Assembly: GCA_051004015.1 (NCBI GenBank)
Contig: JBPCKT010000109.1
Span: 12,139 to 76,138, forward strand
Reading direction: 5' to 3'
Length of the DNA stretch: 64,000 nt
Source of the DNA: SXOA01 sp051004015
Lineage (GTDB): Bacteria; Planctomycetota; Planctomycetia; Pirellulales; Pirellulaceae
Shown: piece after piece, positions 50,948 through 58,511 of the stretch
Layout of the letters: every line of letters begins with the position of its first letter
Position numbering within the stretch: the stretch's first letter is position 1
Notes under the pieces: model-generated
What the model saw: only the letters and a program-made list of their open reading frames with translations
Databases searched by the model: none
Told to the model about the DNA's origin: nothing
Position numbers and translations under genes: made by a program

Positions 50948-51544
50948 ATGAGCAGTATCGCCAGCGACCTCTTGGGATCTACGTCAGCGAGCTTGATCGC
51001 CCGGATCCAGCGCCACGAGCCCGACGCGTGGCGGAAACTGGCGGATATCTATACGCCGCTCGTGTACGGCTGGGCGCGGCGCGGCGGTTTGAACGACGCC
51101 GACGCCGCGGATGCGGTTCAAGAGGTTTTCCGATCGGTTTACAGCCACGCAACCGACTTTGATGTCAAGAATGAGCAATCCAGCTTTCGCGCCTGGCTGT
51201 GGGCCATCACGCGAAACCAGGTTCGCCTGTTCTTTCGCCGCCGCGGCGGAGTGGCTCAGGCAAAGGGAGGCACAGATGCGACCCGACAGATCAACGAGTA
51301 TCCCGATTGGATCGATAATGAAGAGGAGCCCGTCACCTCCAGCGAACGCCGCGCACTTTTGCAGCGGACTCTGGCCGTGATTCGTGGCGACTTCGACGAC
51401 ACCACCTGGCAGGCCTTTTGGCGGCTGGCGGTCGAAAACCACAGCGCGGCCGACATCTCGGCGGAACTAGGCATCAGCCCAGGCGCGGTCCGCCAGGCCA
51501 AATACCGCGTCCTCTGCCGTTTGCGGCAAGAAATGGGGAATTAG
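50948..51544 (+). CDS. Sigma-70 family RNA polymerase sigma factor (ECF-like)
   Basis: 198 residues from the ATG at 50948. Region 2: ADAADAVQEVFRSVYSHATDF and FRAWLWAITRNQVRLFFRR. Region 4: WQAFWRLAVENHSAADISAELGISPGAVRQAKYRVLCRLRQEM. The pattern is that of the planctomycete-expanded ECF groups associated with Ser/Thr kinases. It lies about 150 bases before the kinase gene, so they are probably one regulatory unit. It is clearly distinct in sequence from the preceding sigma factor. Confidence 0.9.
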   Translation: MSSIASDLLGSTSASLIARIQRHEPDAWRKLADIYTPLVYGWARRGGLNDADAADAVQEVFRSVYSHATDFDVKNEQSSFRAWLWAITRNQVRLFFRRRGGVAQAKGGTDATRQINEYPDWIDNEEEPVTSSERRALLQRTLAVIRGDFDDTTWQAFWRLAVENHSAADISAELGISPGAVRQAKYRVLCRLRQEMGN

Positions 51545-51695
51545 TCCCCCTCTCCCCATGGGAGAGGGCCGGGGTGTGGGTCTTACCCATGGATCTTCGG
51601 CACACGCGTAACGATCCAGCCAAAATTATCGCGTGACGCCCGCGCATCTATACTGGTGACAGGAACTGTCCCCCGTAACGCCGGAGTATTTCGCC

Positions 51696-54485
51696 ATGAA
51701 TCCGAGACCAGCCAACACCTTGGACCGCGACGCCATCGCGGAGCAGCTTGCGGAGCTGGATTCGTCCGATCCGGGCGACCCGTCGAAGTCGCCTGAAGCT
51801 CCCTCCACCGTGCGGGAATTGAAAGCTCAGCTCGACACGCTGATCGGCCAGCTTCGCGAGCCGGTCGGCCCCGACCCCTTTGCCGAGGAAACCGGCTTGC
51901 GGCGCGCTCAGGAGCTGGTGCGGGCGATCGGGGTGGAAAACGTATCGCAGGCCAAAGGTGAACGCCCTGAGCTCGGACGCATCGGCCCCTATGAGTTGCT
52001 GGAAAAGCTGGGGGAAGGGGGGATGGGGGCGGTGTACAAGGCGTTGCACTCGTCCCTCGAAAAGATCGTGGCCCTCAAAGTGCTGCCGCGCAACCGCCTG
52101 CATCCGGACGCCATCGCCCGCTTCAAGCGCGAGATGAAGGCGGTGGGCAAGCTCGATCATCCGAATATTGTTCGTGCCACCGATGCGGGGGAAATGGGCG
52201 GCGAGCACTTCCTGGTCATGGAATACGTGGATGGCGTGGACCTTTCGGAGCTGCTCCGCCGCGTCGGACCTTTGGATGCCGCGGATGTTTGTGAGCTGGT
52301 CCGGCAAGCGGCCATCGGATTGCAGCACGCCCATCAGCGCGGCATGGTGCATCGCGATATCAAGCCGAACAACCTCATGCTGGCCTGGGGCGACGAGCAC
52401 GCCCCGGCGGTCAAGATTCTCGACATGGGACTGGCCTTGCTCAGCGAACCGGCTGCGGGCGAGCACGGCGATTTGACCTCGGCCGGCCAGATGATGGGGA
52501 CCATCGAATACATGTCCCCAGAACAGGGCCTGGACACGCACAACGTCGATATCCGCTCGGACATTTATTCGCTCGGGGCCACGCTCTACAAGCTGCTCTG
52601 CGGCAAGGCTCCTTTCTCGGGCGAGCGGTACAACACGCCCGGCAAGATGATGGTCGCTCTCGCCACCGAGCAGCCGGCCTCCATCGGCGCGAAACGTGAT
52701 GGCTTGCCGGCTGGCCTGATCGCGGTGGTCGATCGCATGTTGGCCAAGGATCCCACCCAGCGCTATGGGGCGCCCGCCGAAGTCGCCCAGGCGCTGGCCC
52801 CGTTTGCCGCCGGCGCGGATTTGCGGCGTCTTTCCGCCGCGGCCCGTCAGCACGGTATGCCGGCGGACGCCGCACCCGGCAAAGTGGCGTCCACCGAGGA
52901 ATTCCTCTCGTCTCCCCACACCGGGACGCAAAGTAGGACGCCCCCCCTGGACGTCCAGGAGAGAGCGCTCCCCGCCTTGAAAGCCATTTCGCCAAATACC
53001 TCCACCGTCGCTCCCAGTCCACTCCTGGCCCGTCTTGGAAAGACGGGCTACTTTCGGCCCGCTTTGATCGCCACTGCCGCGGCCCTATTGCTGCTGGCCG
53101 CGGTGGTTGTCTACCGCATCCAGACCGATCAGGGGACGTTTGTCGTGAAAATCGAGGGTGACGGAGCGCAAGCGATCCTCGAAAAGGATGGCCTGATCAT
53201 TCGCGACAAAAACAGCGACCGCACCTGGACCCTCAAAGCTGCCGAGACGAAGCCGTTGCCGAGCGGTGAGTACAAGCTCGAAGGGGCCAAAAATCTGCAA
53301 CTTCTGGTTACGGATGACAGCGGGGCGGAACTCAAGACCGACGCCTTTACGCTCAAGCGAAAGGGCGCGGTCCACGTCCTCGTCACGCTGGAAAGGGACG
53401 CCCCCGTCGTCGCCAAGGCGTCCCCGCAGCCCACCACATCCGACCCCGAGCGGGCCGCGGCCGAATGGGTACTGGGCAAAGGAGGGAAGGTTTCCTTTTA
53501 TCTCGCTAGAAAGCGTGCAGAGGGTGTTCTGTCGGCGATCGACAAGGTGGCCGACCTGCCCGCGGAGCCCTTTGCGATCTCCACCATTGTGCTGAGCGGC
53601 TGTCAGTTTGAAAGCCAGGAGGAGCTGGCCCGCTTGGCCGCGCTCCCGGTCGCGGATCGCTATCAGTTGATGCTCTACCTCAGCTCGACAAACCTCGAAA
53701 ACGCCGGGCTGGAGAACGTCGTCAAGTGCCGCCAAATCACGCATCTCATGCTCGACGGTACGAAGGTTACGGACGAAGGGCTGAGGGTCATCGGGCAAAT
53801 CCCTGGGCTTGCAGATCTGTATCTGCCCAAACAGATCAGCGATGCGGGTATGAAGCACGTGGCCAGTTGTCCCACGCTTGCGGTACTGGACTTGGGTTAT
53901 TCCAAAGTTACCGATTCCGGCATTGCCGAGCTGAAATCGCTGACGAAGCTGATTGGCATCAATGTCCGGAGCACGGACGTGAGCCTGACTGGACTTGCCA
54001 CGGCGCTGAAAGACTGCGACTTGGAAAGCCTTTCGGTCGATGTGGATCGTCAAGCCGACCTGGCACGCTTGAGCCAGTGGCCGAAGCTTCATTGGTTCCA
54101 GAGCAGCAACGGTGAAGTCGGGGATGAAGGCTTGGCGCACCTTGCCAACCAACCCGAGCTCCAGACGCTCTATCTGATAGGTTCCCGCGTGACCGATGCT
54201 GGATGCGCGCCGCTTAAGCGGCTCAAAAAACTGCAAGACTTGGCCATATCCCATGCTCCTATTGGCGACGGCGCGATGCCCACGCTGGGCGACATGCCCC
54301 AACTCCGACGATTGGCCGTGCACGGCACGTCGGTAACCGATGCCGGCATCAAGGAGCTGGAAAAGTTGCAGGATTTAGAGAGTCTGAATCTTCTGAACAC
54401 GAAGGTGAGCGAGGCCGGAATCAAGTCACTTCAAGCCGCCCTGCCCAAATGCAAGATCGAATGGGACGGAAAGAAGGACAAATGA
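51696..54485 (+). CDS. Membrane Ser/Thr protein kinase with C-terminal leucine-rich repeats
   Basis: 929 residues. The kinase domain spans about 98-370: glycine loop KLGEGGMGAVYKA (104-116), Lys128 in ALKVL, HRD at 219-221 in VHRDIKPNN, and a DMG (243-245) in place of DFG. Residues 412-453 come from a palindromic repeat. A transmembrane helix (LIATAAALLLLAAVVVY) follows at about 455-473, then a soluble region and, from about 630, leucine-rich repeats (VTDEGLRVIGQIPGLADLYL, VTDAGIKELEKLQDLESLNL), facing outside. It should signal across the membrane, perhaps to the two upstream sigma factors. The Met in DFG is seen in some active kinases. Confidence 0.9.
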   Translation: MNPRPANTLDRDAIAEQLAELDSSDPGDPSKSPEAPSTVRELKAQLDTLIGQLREPVGPDPFAEETGLRRAQELVRAIGVENVSQAKGERPELGRIGPYELLEKLGEGGMGAVYKALHSSLEKIVALKVLPRNRLHPDAIARFKREMKAVGKLDHPNIVRATDAGEMGGEHFLVMEYVDGVDLSELLRRVGPLDAADVCELVRQAAIGLQHAHQRGMVHRDIKPNNLMLAWGDEHAPAVKILDMGLALLSEPAAGEHGDLTSAGQMMGTIEYMSPEQGLDTHNVDIRSDIYSLGATLYKLLCGKAPFSGERYNTPGKMMVALATEQPASIGAKRDGLPAGLIAVVDRMLAKDPTQRYGAPAEVAQALAPFAAGADLRRLSAAARQHGMPADAAPGKVASTEEFLSSPHTGTQSRTPPLDVQERALPALKAISPNTSTVAPSPLLARLGKTGYFRPALIATAAALLLLAAVVVYRIQTDQGTFVVKIEGDGAQAILEKDGLIIRDKNSDRTWTLKAAETKPLPSGEYKLEGAKNLQLLVTDDSGAELKTDAFTLKRKGAVHVLVTLERDAPVVAKASPQPTTSDPERAAAEWVLGKGGKVSFYLARKRAEGVLSAIDKVADLPAEPFAISTIVLSGCQFESQEELARLAALPVADRYQLMLYLSSTNLENAGLENVVKCRQITHLMLDGTKVTDEGLRVIGQIPGLADLYLPKQISDAGMKHVASCPTLAVLDLGYSKVTDSGIAELKSLTKLIGINVRSTDVSLTGLATALKDCDLESLSVDVDRQADLARLSQWPKLHWFQSSNGEVGDEGLAHLANQPELQTLYLIGSRVTDAGCAPLKRLKKLQDLAISHAPIGDGAMPTLGDMPQLRRLAVHGTSVTDAGIKELEKLQDLESLNLLNTKVSEAGIKSLQAALPKCKIEWDGKKDK
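52930..53054. repeat. Palindromic repeat inserted in frame inside the kinase gene
   Basis: The ends AAAGTAG (52930-52936) and CTACTTT (53048-53054) are exact inverse complements. Inside are the perfect palindrome CCTGGACGTCCAGG (52946-52959) and the hairpin CCCGTCTT-GGA-AAGACGGG (53029-53047). These are features of an intergenic palindromic element, yet the reading frame stays open, coding for the linker between kinase domain and membrane helix (residues about 412-453). Confidence 0.72.
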
Positions 54486-54590
54486 TGTCTTTCGAGCGTG
54501 GGCCGGTCTGCTGACGCGCTGCAAGCCGGGTTGGCAGCGATATTGGTAGGGCCGGTTGGCCCTGCTAGAATAGTCGTTGGAGACCGACGC

Positions 54591-54824
54591 ATGAACCTGC
54601 CCTACCAGTTTCCCGATCCCCGCGAAGAGGCCTATCGGCGGGCGCAGGAGTTCCGTCAACTCTCGCCGACGCAACGGTGGGCTGAGCTTGCCGCCCTGAT
54701 GGCGGTCGGCTGGAAGATGGTGGCCGCGTCGCCCAGGCGCCACTTGATCGAGCAGCGCATGAACGAGCAGGAAGCGGAAGCACAGCGCATCCAAGGGGAT
54801 TTGTTCCGTCGACATGGCCAATAA
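54591..54824 (+). CDS. Small hypothetical protein paired with a nucleotidyltransferase
   Basis: 77 residues from the ATG at 54591 with GGAG upstream. It is mostly helical and basic (EEAYRRAQEFRQLSPTQRWAEL, then RHLIEQRMNEQEAEAQRIQ). The next gene begins 11 bases before its end, in another frame, so they are co-translated. The size, the overlap and the partner type resemble the small component of a nucleotidyltransferase toxin-antitoxin or regulatory pair. A hairpin (AGGGCC-GGTT-GGCCCT, 54548-54563) lies just upstream. Confidence 0.65.
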   Translation: MNLPYQFPDPREEAYRRAQEFRQLSPTQRWAELAALMAVGWKMVAASPRRHLIEQRMNEQEAEAQRIQGDLFRRHGQ

Positions 54825-55386
54825 CCCATCCGTATCCGTGGAACTCCTGGAAGCCGGGCTGACGACCGTGGCGGACGTGCTGGCACGGCATCACGTGAAC
54901 TACGCCGTCATCGGCGGCATGGCTGCTGGATACCGTTCCCAACCGCGGTTCACCAAAGATGTCGATTTCCTCCTGCATGTGCCGCAACTTTCGTTGCCGC
55001 CTGTTCTGGAGGAGTTCCTGGGCCTTGGTTTTTCCTTCGATCTCATGACCGTCATTCGTGAGTTCACCCAGGAGCACATGACCGTGCTGTCGTATCACGG
55101 CATTCGCATCGACTGGCTCAAGCCGGTGATTCCCGCCTATCAGCATGTGCTGGAGCGGGCGACGGAGGAAACCTGGCTCGATCACAAGATCCGCGTGGCC
55201 TCGGCGGAGGGACTCATCCTGCTCAAGCTGTTGGCGTTTCGCACCCAGGACCAACTGGACATCGAAAACCTGGCGGCCGCCCATCGCGACCATCTGGACG
55301 TCGCCTGGATTCAAGCGGAGTGGCAAGCGATTGCTTCGCAGGACGATCCGCGGATGCGGCGTTTTCTGGAAATTGTCGGTTCGTGA
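54814..55386 (+). CDS. Nucleotidyltransferase-fold protein (AbiEii/DUF6036-like)
   Basis: 190 residues. The sequence NYAVIGGMAAGYRSQPRFTKDVDFLLHVP contains the GG...DxD layout (core GGMAAGYRSQPRFTKDVDF), and DWLKPVIPAYQHVLERA and SAEGLILLKLLAFRTQDQLDIENL match the C-terminal half of this family. The enzymes transfer nucleotides to a protein or RNA and include toxins in two-gene modules. The preceding 77-residue gene overlaps it by 11 bases. Substrate and true role unknown. Confidence 0.82.
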   Translation: MANNPSVSVELLEAGLTTVADVLARHHVNYAVIGGMAAGYRSQPRFTKDVDFLLHVPQLSLPPVLEEFLGLGFSFDLMTVIREFTQEHMTVLSYHGIRIDWLKPVIPAYQHVLERATEETWLDHKIRVASAEGLILLKLLAFRTQDQLDIENLAAAHRDHLDVAWIQAEWQAIASQDDPRMRRFLEIVGS

Positions 55387-55497
55387 GGATCGCATTCGCG
55401 CAAGCGACATTAGTTACAGGGTGTGAGTTGCGGCAGGCATACCGTGTGGTAAACTGCTGGCTTGCCAATCTATCCGCGCGCGAAGTCCATTTTTGCG

Positions 55498-56193
55498 ATG
55501 AATGCCTTCCCTCCACCCCCAGGCACACTCCACCCGGCGCTCGTGCCGCTCGTGCCCCAGGTGGATGCGCTGCGCGAGGTAGGGCGAGTCTGCTGGCAGC
55601 GGGGTTGGAGCGTCGGGACCAGCAGCAATTACAGCCTCGTCGTCAGCCGCGATCCGCTGACGCTGTTAGTCACGGCTAGCGGCAAGGATAAGGGGCGGCT
55701 GGAACGAAGTGACTTTGTGCTGGTGGATGAGCAGGGCAAGCCGACGACCGGCGGCCAGCCCAAGTCTTCCGCGGAAACCTTGCTGCACGTCGTCGCCGCC
55801 TCGCAGCCGGGGGTGGGGGCGGTGCTGCACACGCACTCGATTTGGACGACAATTCTGTCCGACCTCTTTTCGGCCCAAGGGGGTTTTGAAATTGCCGGGT
55901 ACGAGATGCTTAAGGGGCTTGACGGCATCACCACGCACGATACATCCTGGTGGGTCGAGATTTTCGAGAACACCCAGCACGTCCCCAGCCTGGCCGAGCA
56001 AGTCCGCCAGCGGCTGGAGGATGCCGCCCGCCCGCTCAAGTACGGCTACCTGATCCGCAAGCACGGACTGTATACTTGGGGACGCGACCTCGACGAGGCC
56101 CGTCGCCATCTCGAAATTTTTGAGTTCCTGCTCGAATGCGTCGCCCGCCGCTTGATCCTCAGCGGCGAATTGCGACCGGCAGGAGCTTTTTAG
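55498..56193 (+). CDS. mtnB: Methylthioribulose-1-phosphate dehydratase
   Basis: 231 residues from the ATG at 55498; a TTG at 55462 would add 12 residues. It belongs to the class II aldolase fold and dehydrates 5-methylthioribulose-1-phosphate in methionine salvage. Zinc ligands are visible as HTHS (AVLHTHSIW) and the later histidine in LIRKHGLYTWG. GTSSNYSL and TASGKDKGRL are family motifs. It is the first of three salvage genes, followed by mtnD after a hairpin-bearing gap. mtnA and mtnK-type genes are not in this window. Confidence 0.93.
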   Translation: MNAFPPPPGTLHPALVPLVPQVDALREVGRVCWQRGWSVGTSSNYSLVVSRDPLTLLVTASGKDKGRLERSDFVLVDEQGKPTTGGQPKSSAETLLHVVAASQPGVGAVLHTHSIWTTILSDLFSAQGGFEIAGYEMLKGLDGITTHDTSWWVEIFENTQHVPSLAEQVRQRLEDAARPLKYGYLIRKHGLYTWGRDLDEARRHLEIFEFLLECVARRLILSGELRPAGAF

Positions 56194-56196
56194 GTG

Positions 56197-56217
56197 GGGT
56201 AGGCTTCCAGCCTGCCC
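56197..56217. repeat. Short hairpin between mtnB and mtnD
   Basis: GGGTAGGCT (56197-56205) pairs with AGCCTGCCC (56209-56217), nine pairs including one G-T, around a TCC loop. It begins three bases after the mtnB stop. It resembles the GTAGGCT/AGCCTGCC palindromic repeats of this genome group. It might tune expression of mtnD and mtnC relative to mtnB, but has no T-run. Confidence 0.65.
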
Positions 56218-56265
56218 AAGAACCGCATCAACAATCAACCGACAATTCTCTCGGAGTACCAAACA

Positions 56266-56847
56266 ATGGCTCGCATCCGCATTCAGGACGAAAACCGCGA
56301 AATCACGGAAACGGCCGCCATCCGCGAATTCCTCGAACCCTTCGGCATCTGGTACGAGAAGTGGCCTGTGGAAGGGCGGATCGGCCCCGATGCGACGAAC
56401 GAGGAAATCCTCGCCGCCTATGCTCCCGAGGTGGATCGCCTGAAGGCTCGCGGCGGCTTTGTGACGGCGGACGTGATCAACGTGAACCCGACCACGCCCA
56501 ACCTCGACGCCATGCTGGCCAAATTCGCCAAGGAACATACGCATAGCGAGGATGAGGTCCGCTTCACCGTGAAGGGGAGCGGTGTCTTTCACATCCATCC
56601 CAAGAACGGCCCCGTTTTCGCCGTCCAAGTGGAATCCGGCGACCTCATCAACGTGCCGATGGGAACCCAGCACTGGTTCGACCTCTGCAGCGACCGCAGC
56701 ATCCGCTGCATCCGCCTATTCCAGGACACCACTGGCTGGGCTCCGAATTACGTGGACCAACCCGTTAACGAGCGGTACGCTGCCCTCTGCCTCGGCCCGG
56801 CTTACGTCCCCGCAGCAACTGGTTTTGAATCCGTGGTGAAGGTGTAA
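56266..56847 (+). CDS. mtnD: Acireductone dioxygenase
   Basis: 193 residues, a cupin enzyme. The metal ligands are His91, His93, Glu97 (EHTHSEDEVRF) and His136 (MGTQHWFDL). It oxidises acireductone to the methionine keto-acid precursor when iron is bound, or to methylthiopropionate, formate and CO when nickel is bound. The start ATG 56266 follows a short gap containing the hairpin. mtnC begins one base after its stop. Confidence 0.95.
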   Translation: MARIRIQDENREITETAAIREFLEPFGIWYEKWPVEGRIGPDATNEEILAAYAPEVDRLKARGGFVTADVINVNPTTPNLDAMLAKFAKEHTHSEDEVRFTVKGSGVFHIHPKNGPVFAVQVESGDLINVPMGTQHWFDLCSDRSIRCIRLFQDTTGWAPNYVDQPVNERYAALCLGPAYVPAATGFESVVKV

Positions 56848-56848
56848 C

Positions 56849-57556
56849 TTGCTGCCATTTTCCGGCCGCGGAATTCTCCTCGACATCGAAGGCACAACGT
56901 CGAGCATCAGATTCGTCTACGACGTGATGTTCCCGTTCGTCCGGCGTGAGCTCGATGCCTATCTTCGCAGTCACTGGGGGGAACCAGCGCTGGCTGCCGC
57001 CTGCGATGCGATTGCCCGTGACGCCGGACACCCTTCCATCGCAGCCTCCCAGGAGCAGGTAAAAGCCGAAGTTCTTCGCCTGATGGATGGCGACGTGAAA
57101 GCGACCGGGCTCAAGCAACTGCAAGGACTTATCTGGGACTCCGGTTTTAAGAGCGGCGAGATGAAAGCCCACGTTTATGACGACTTTCCTCCGGCCCTCA
57201 CTAAGTGGAACAAAGCCGGCCTCGACATCCGGATTTACTCTTCCGGCAGCGTGCAGGCTCAGAGGCTCTTCTTCGGCCACACCATCGCGGGCAATCTGCT
57301 GCCGCTCTTTCGCGGCCATTACGACACCACCACCGGCCCCAAGAAGGAAGCTGCCAGCTACGCCGCCATTGCCGCGGCCTTCGCTCTTCCGCCGCGGGAA
57401 ATCCTCTTTCTAAGCGACGTCCCCGCCGAGCTCGACGCTGCCACGCAAGCCGGCCTGCAAACCACTCTCGTTCTTCGCCCCGGCAACGCCGCGTTTAAGC
57501 CCGATCACGGCCACCCCGAGATTCACAGCTTTGCGGAGGTTAGAATTGGAGAGTAG
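56849..57556 (+). CDS. mtnC: Acireductone synthase (enolase-phosphatase)
   Basis: 235 residues from the TTG at 56849, one base after the mtnD stop; an alternative later start is unlikely because the first HAD motif comes immediately (GILLDIEGTTSSIRFVYDVM). HAD motif II is IYSSGSVQAQRLFF and the later acidic motif is ILFLSDVPAELDAA. The enzyme makes acireductone from 2,3-diketo-5-methylthiopentyl-1-phosphate by enolisation and dephosphorylation. With mtnB and mtnD it gives the chain from methylthioribulose-1-phosphate to the keto-acid precursor of methionine. Confidence 0.95.
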   Translation: MLPFSGRGILLDIEGTTSSIRFVYDVMFPFVRRELDAYLRSHWGEPALAAACDAIARDAGHPSIAASQEQVKAEVLRLMDGDVKATGLKQLQGLIWDSGFKSGEMKAHVYDDFPPALTKWNKAGLDIRIYSSGSVQAQRLFFGHTIAGNLLPLFRGHYDTTTGPKKEAASYAAIAAAFALPPREILFLSDVPAELDAATQAGLQTTLVLRPGNAAFKPDHGHPEIHSFAEVRIGE

Positions 57557-57586
57557 CGATGGGGGCATGTCTTAGGAGCAACTCGC

Positions 57587-58498
57587 ATGGACCGGCGAAA
57601 CTTCGTAGTCGTCACTGGCCTGGGCGTTTTGTCGTGCCTCTGCACCTCCTGCGGCCCTGCCGCGGAGCCGAAGGAGCGGATGTTCGCGGAGGTTGAGGCG
57701 AAGCTGCGGCCGCTGGCTCTTCCCCTCGCCAAACCCAAACCTGGGGACTGGCTGGCCGAGCACAAGGAAGACGGCCAGACCTTTGCGGCCTACTTGCGGG
57801 CCAAGCCGGTCCGCAAGAGCGGCCAGCAGGGGACCATCTACATCTGCCTGCTCGGCGACTTCACGCCGGAGCAGACGAAGGTGCTGGAGACGACGCAAAA
57901 ATATCTGGAGATCTTCTACCAGGTCCCCGTGAAGGTCCATAAGAAGATGGCAGTGGCCGACGTCCCCGCGCGGGCCCGGCGAGTCCATCCGACTTGGGGC
58001 GGCGAGCAAATCCTTAGCACCTATGTTTTAGACGAAGTGCTGAAGCCGGACCGCCCGGACGACGCTTTGGCCTATCTCGCGTTTACTTCCAGCGACCTGT
58101 ATCCCGACCCCACGTGGAACTTTGTCTTCGGCCAGGCCAGCCTCCGCGAGCGAACCGGCGTCTGGTCCATCCACCGCAACGGCGATCCCGCGAAGGGGCA
58201 GAAGGAATATCAACTCTGCCTGCGGCGGACGCTGCACACCGCCAGCCACGAGACGGGGCACATTCTGACCATCCAGCACTGCACGGCCTTTGACTGCAAC
58301 ATGAACGGCGTCAACAGCCAGGACGAAGGGGACCGCAAGCCGCTGACGATGTGCCCTGTTTGCCTGCGCAAAATCTGCTGGAACCTGCAGGTGGAGCCGG
58401 TCAAATATCTCGGCGAGTTAGAAAGCTTCTGCCGCGAGCAAAAACTCACGGCAGAAGCGGATTGGTATCACGATGCCGCTGCTGTGTTGCAGAGATGA
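57587..58498 (+). CDS. Exported archaemetzincin-like zinc metallopeptidase
   Basis: 303 residues from the ATG at 57587 with AGGAG upstream. The N-terminus MDRRNFVVVTGLGVLSCLC has a twin-arginine-like start and a lipobox-like cysteine. The zinc site is His221, Glu222, His225 and His231 (HETGHILTIQHC), followed by Cys232, Cys237, Cys256 and Cys259 (MCPVC), the extra zinc site of archaemetzincins. Known members are small cytoplasmic proteins of archaea and animals, so the export signal is unusual. Its substrate is unknown. It follows mtnC by 30 bases but is unlikely to be part of methionine salvage. Confidence 0.85.
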   Translation: MDRRNFVVVTGLGVLSCLCTSCGPAAEPKERMFAEVEAKLRPLALPLAKPKPGDWLAEHKEDGQTFAAYLRAKPVRKSGQQGTIYICLLGDFTPEQTKVLETTQKYLEIFYQVPVKVHKKMAVADVPARARRVHPTWGGEQILSTYVLDEVLKPDRPDDALAYLAFTSSDLYPDPTWNFVFGQASLRERTGVWSIHRNGDPAKGQKEYQLCLRRTLHTASHETGHILTIQHCTAFDCNMNGVNSQDEGDRKPLTMCPVCLRKICWNLQVEPVKYLGELESFCREQKLTAEADWYHDAAAVLQR

Positions 58499-58511
58499 AT
58501 TCCCTCATCGA

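Noticed and set aside
51648..52931. 427-codon minus-strand frame opposite the kinase
   Set aside because: Antisense shadow of the kinase domain.
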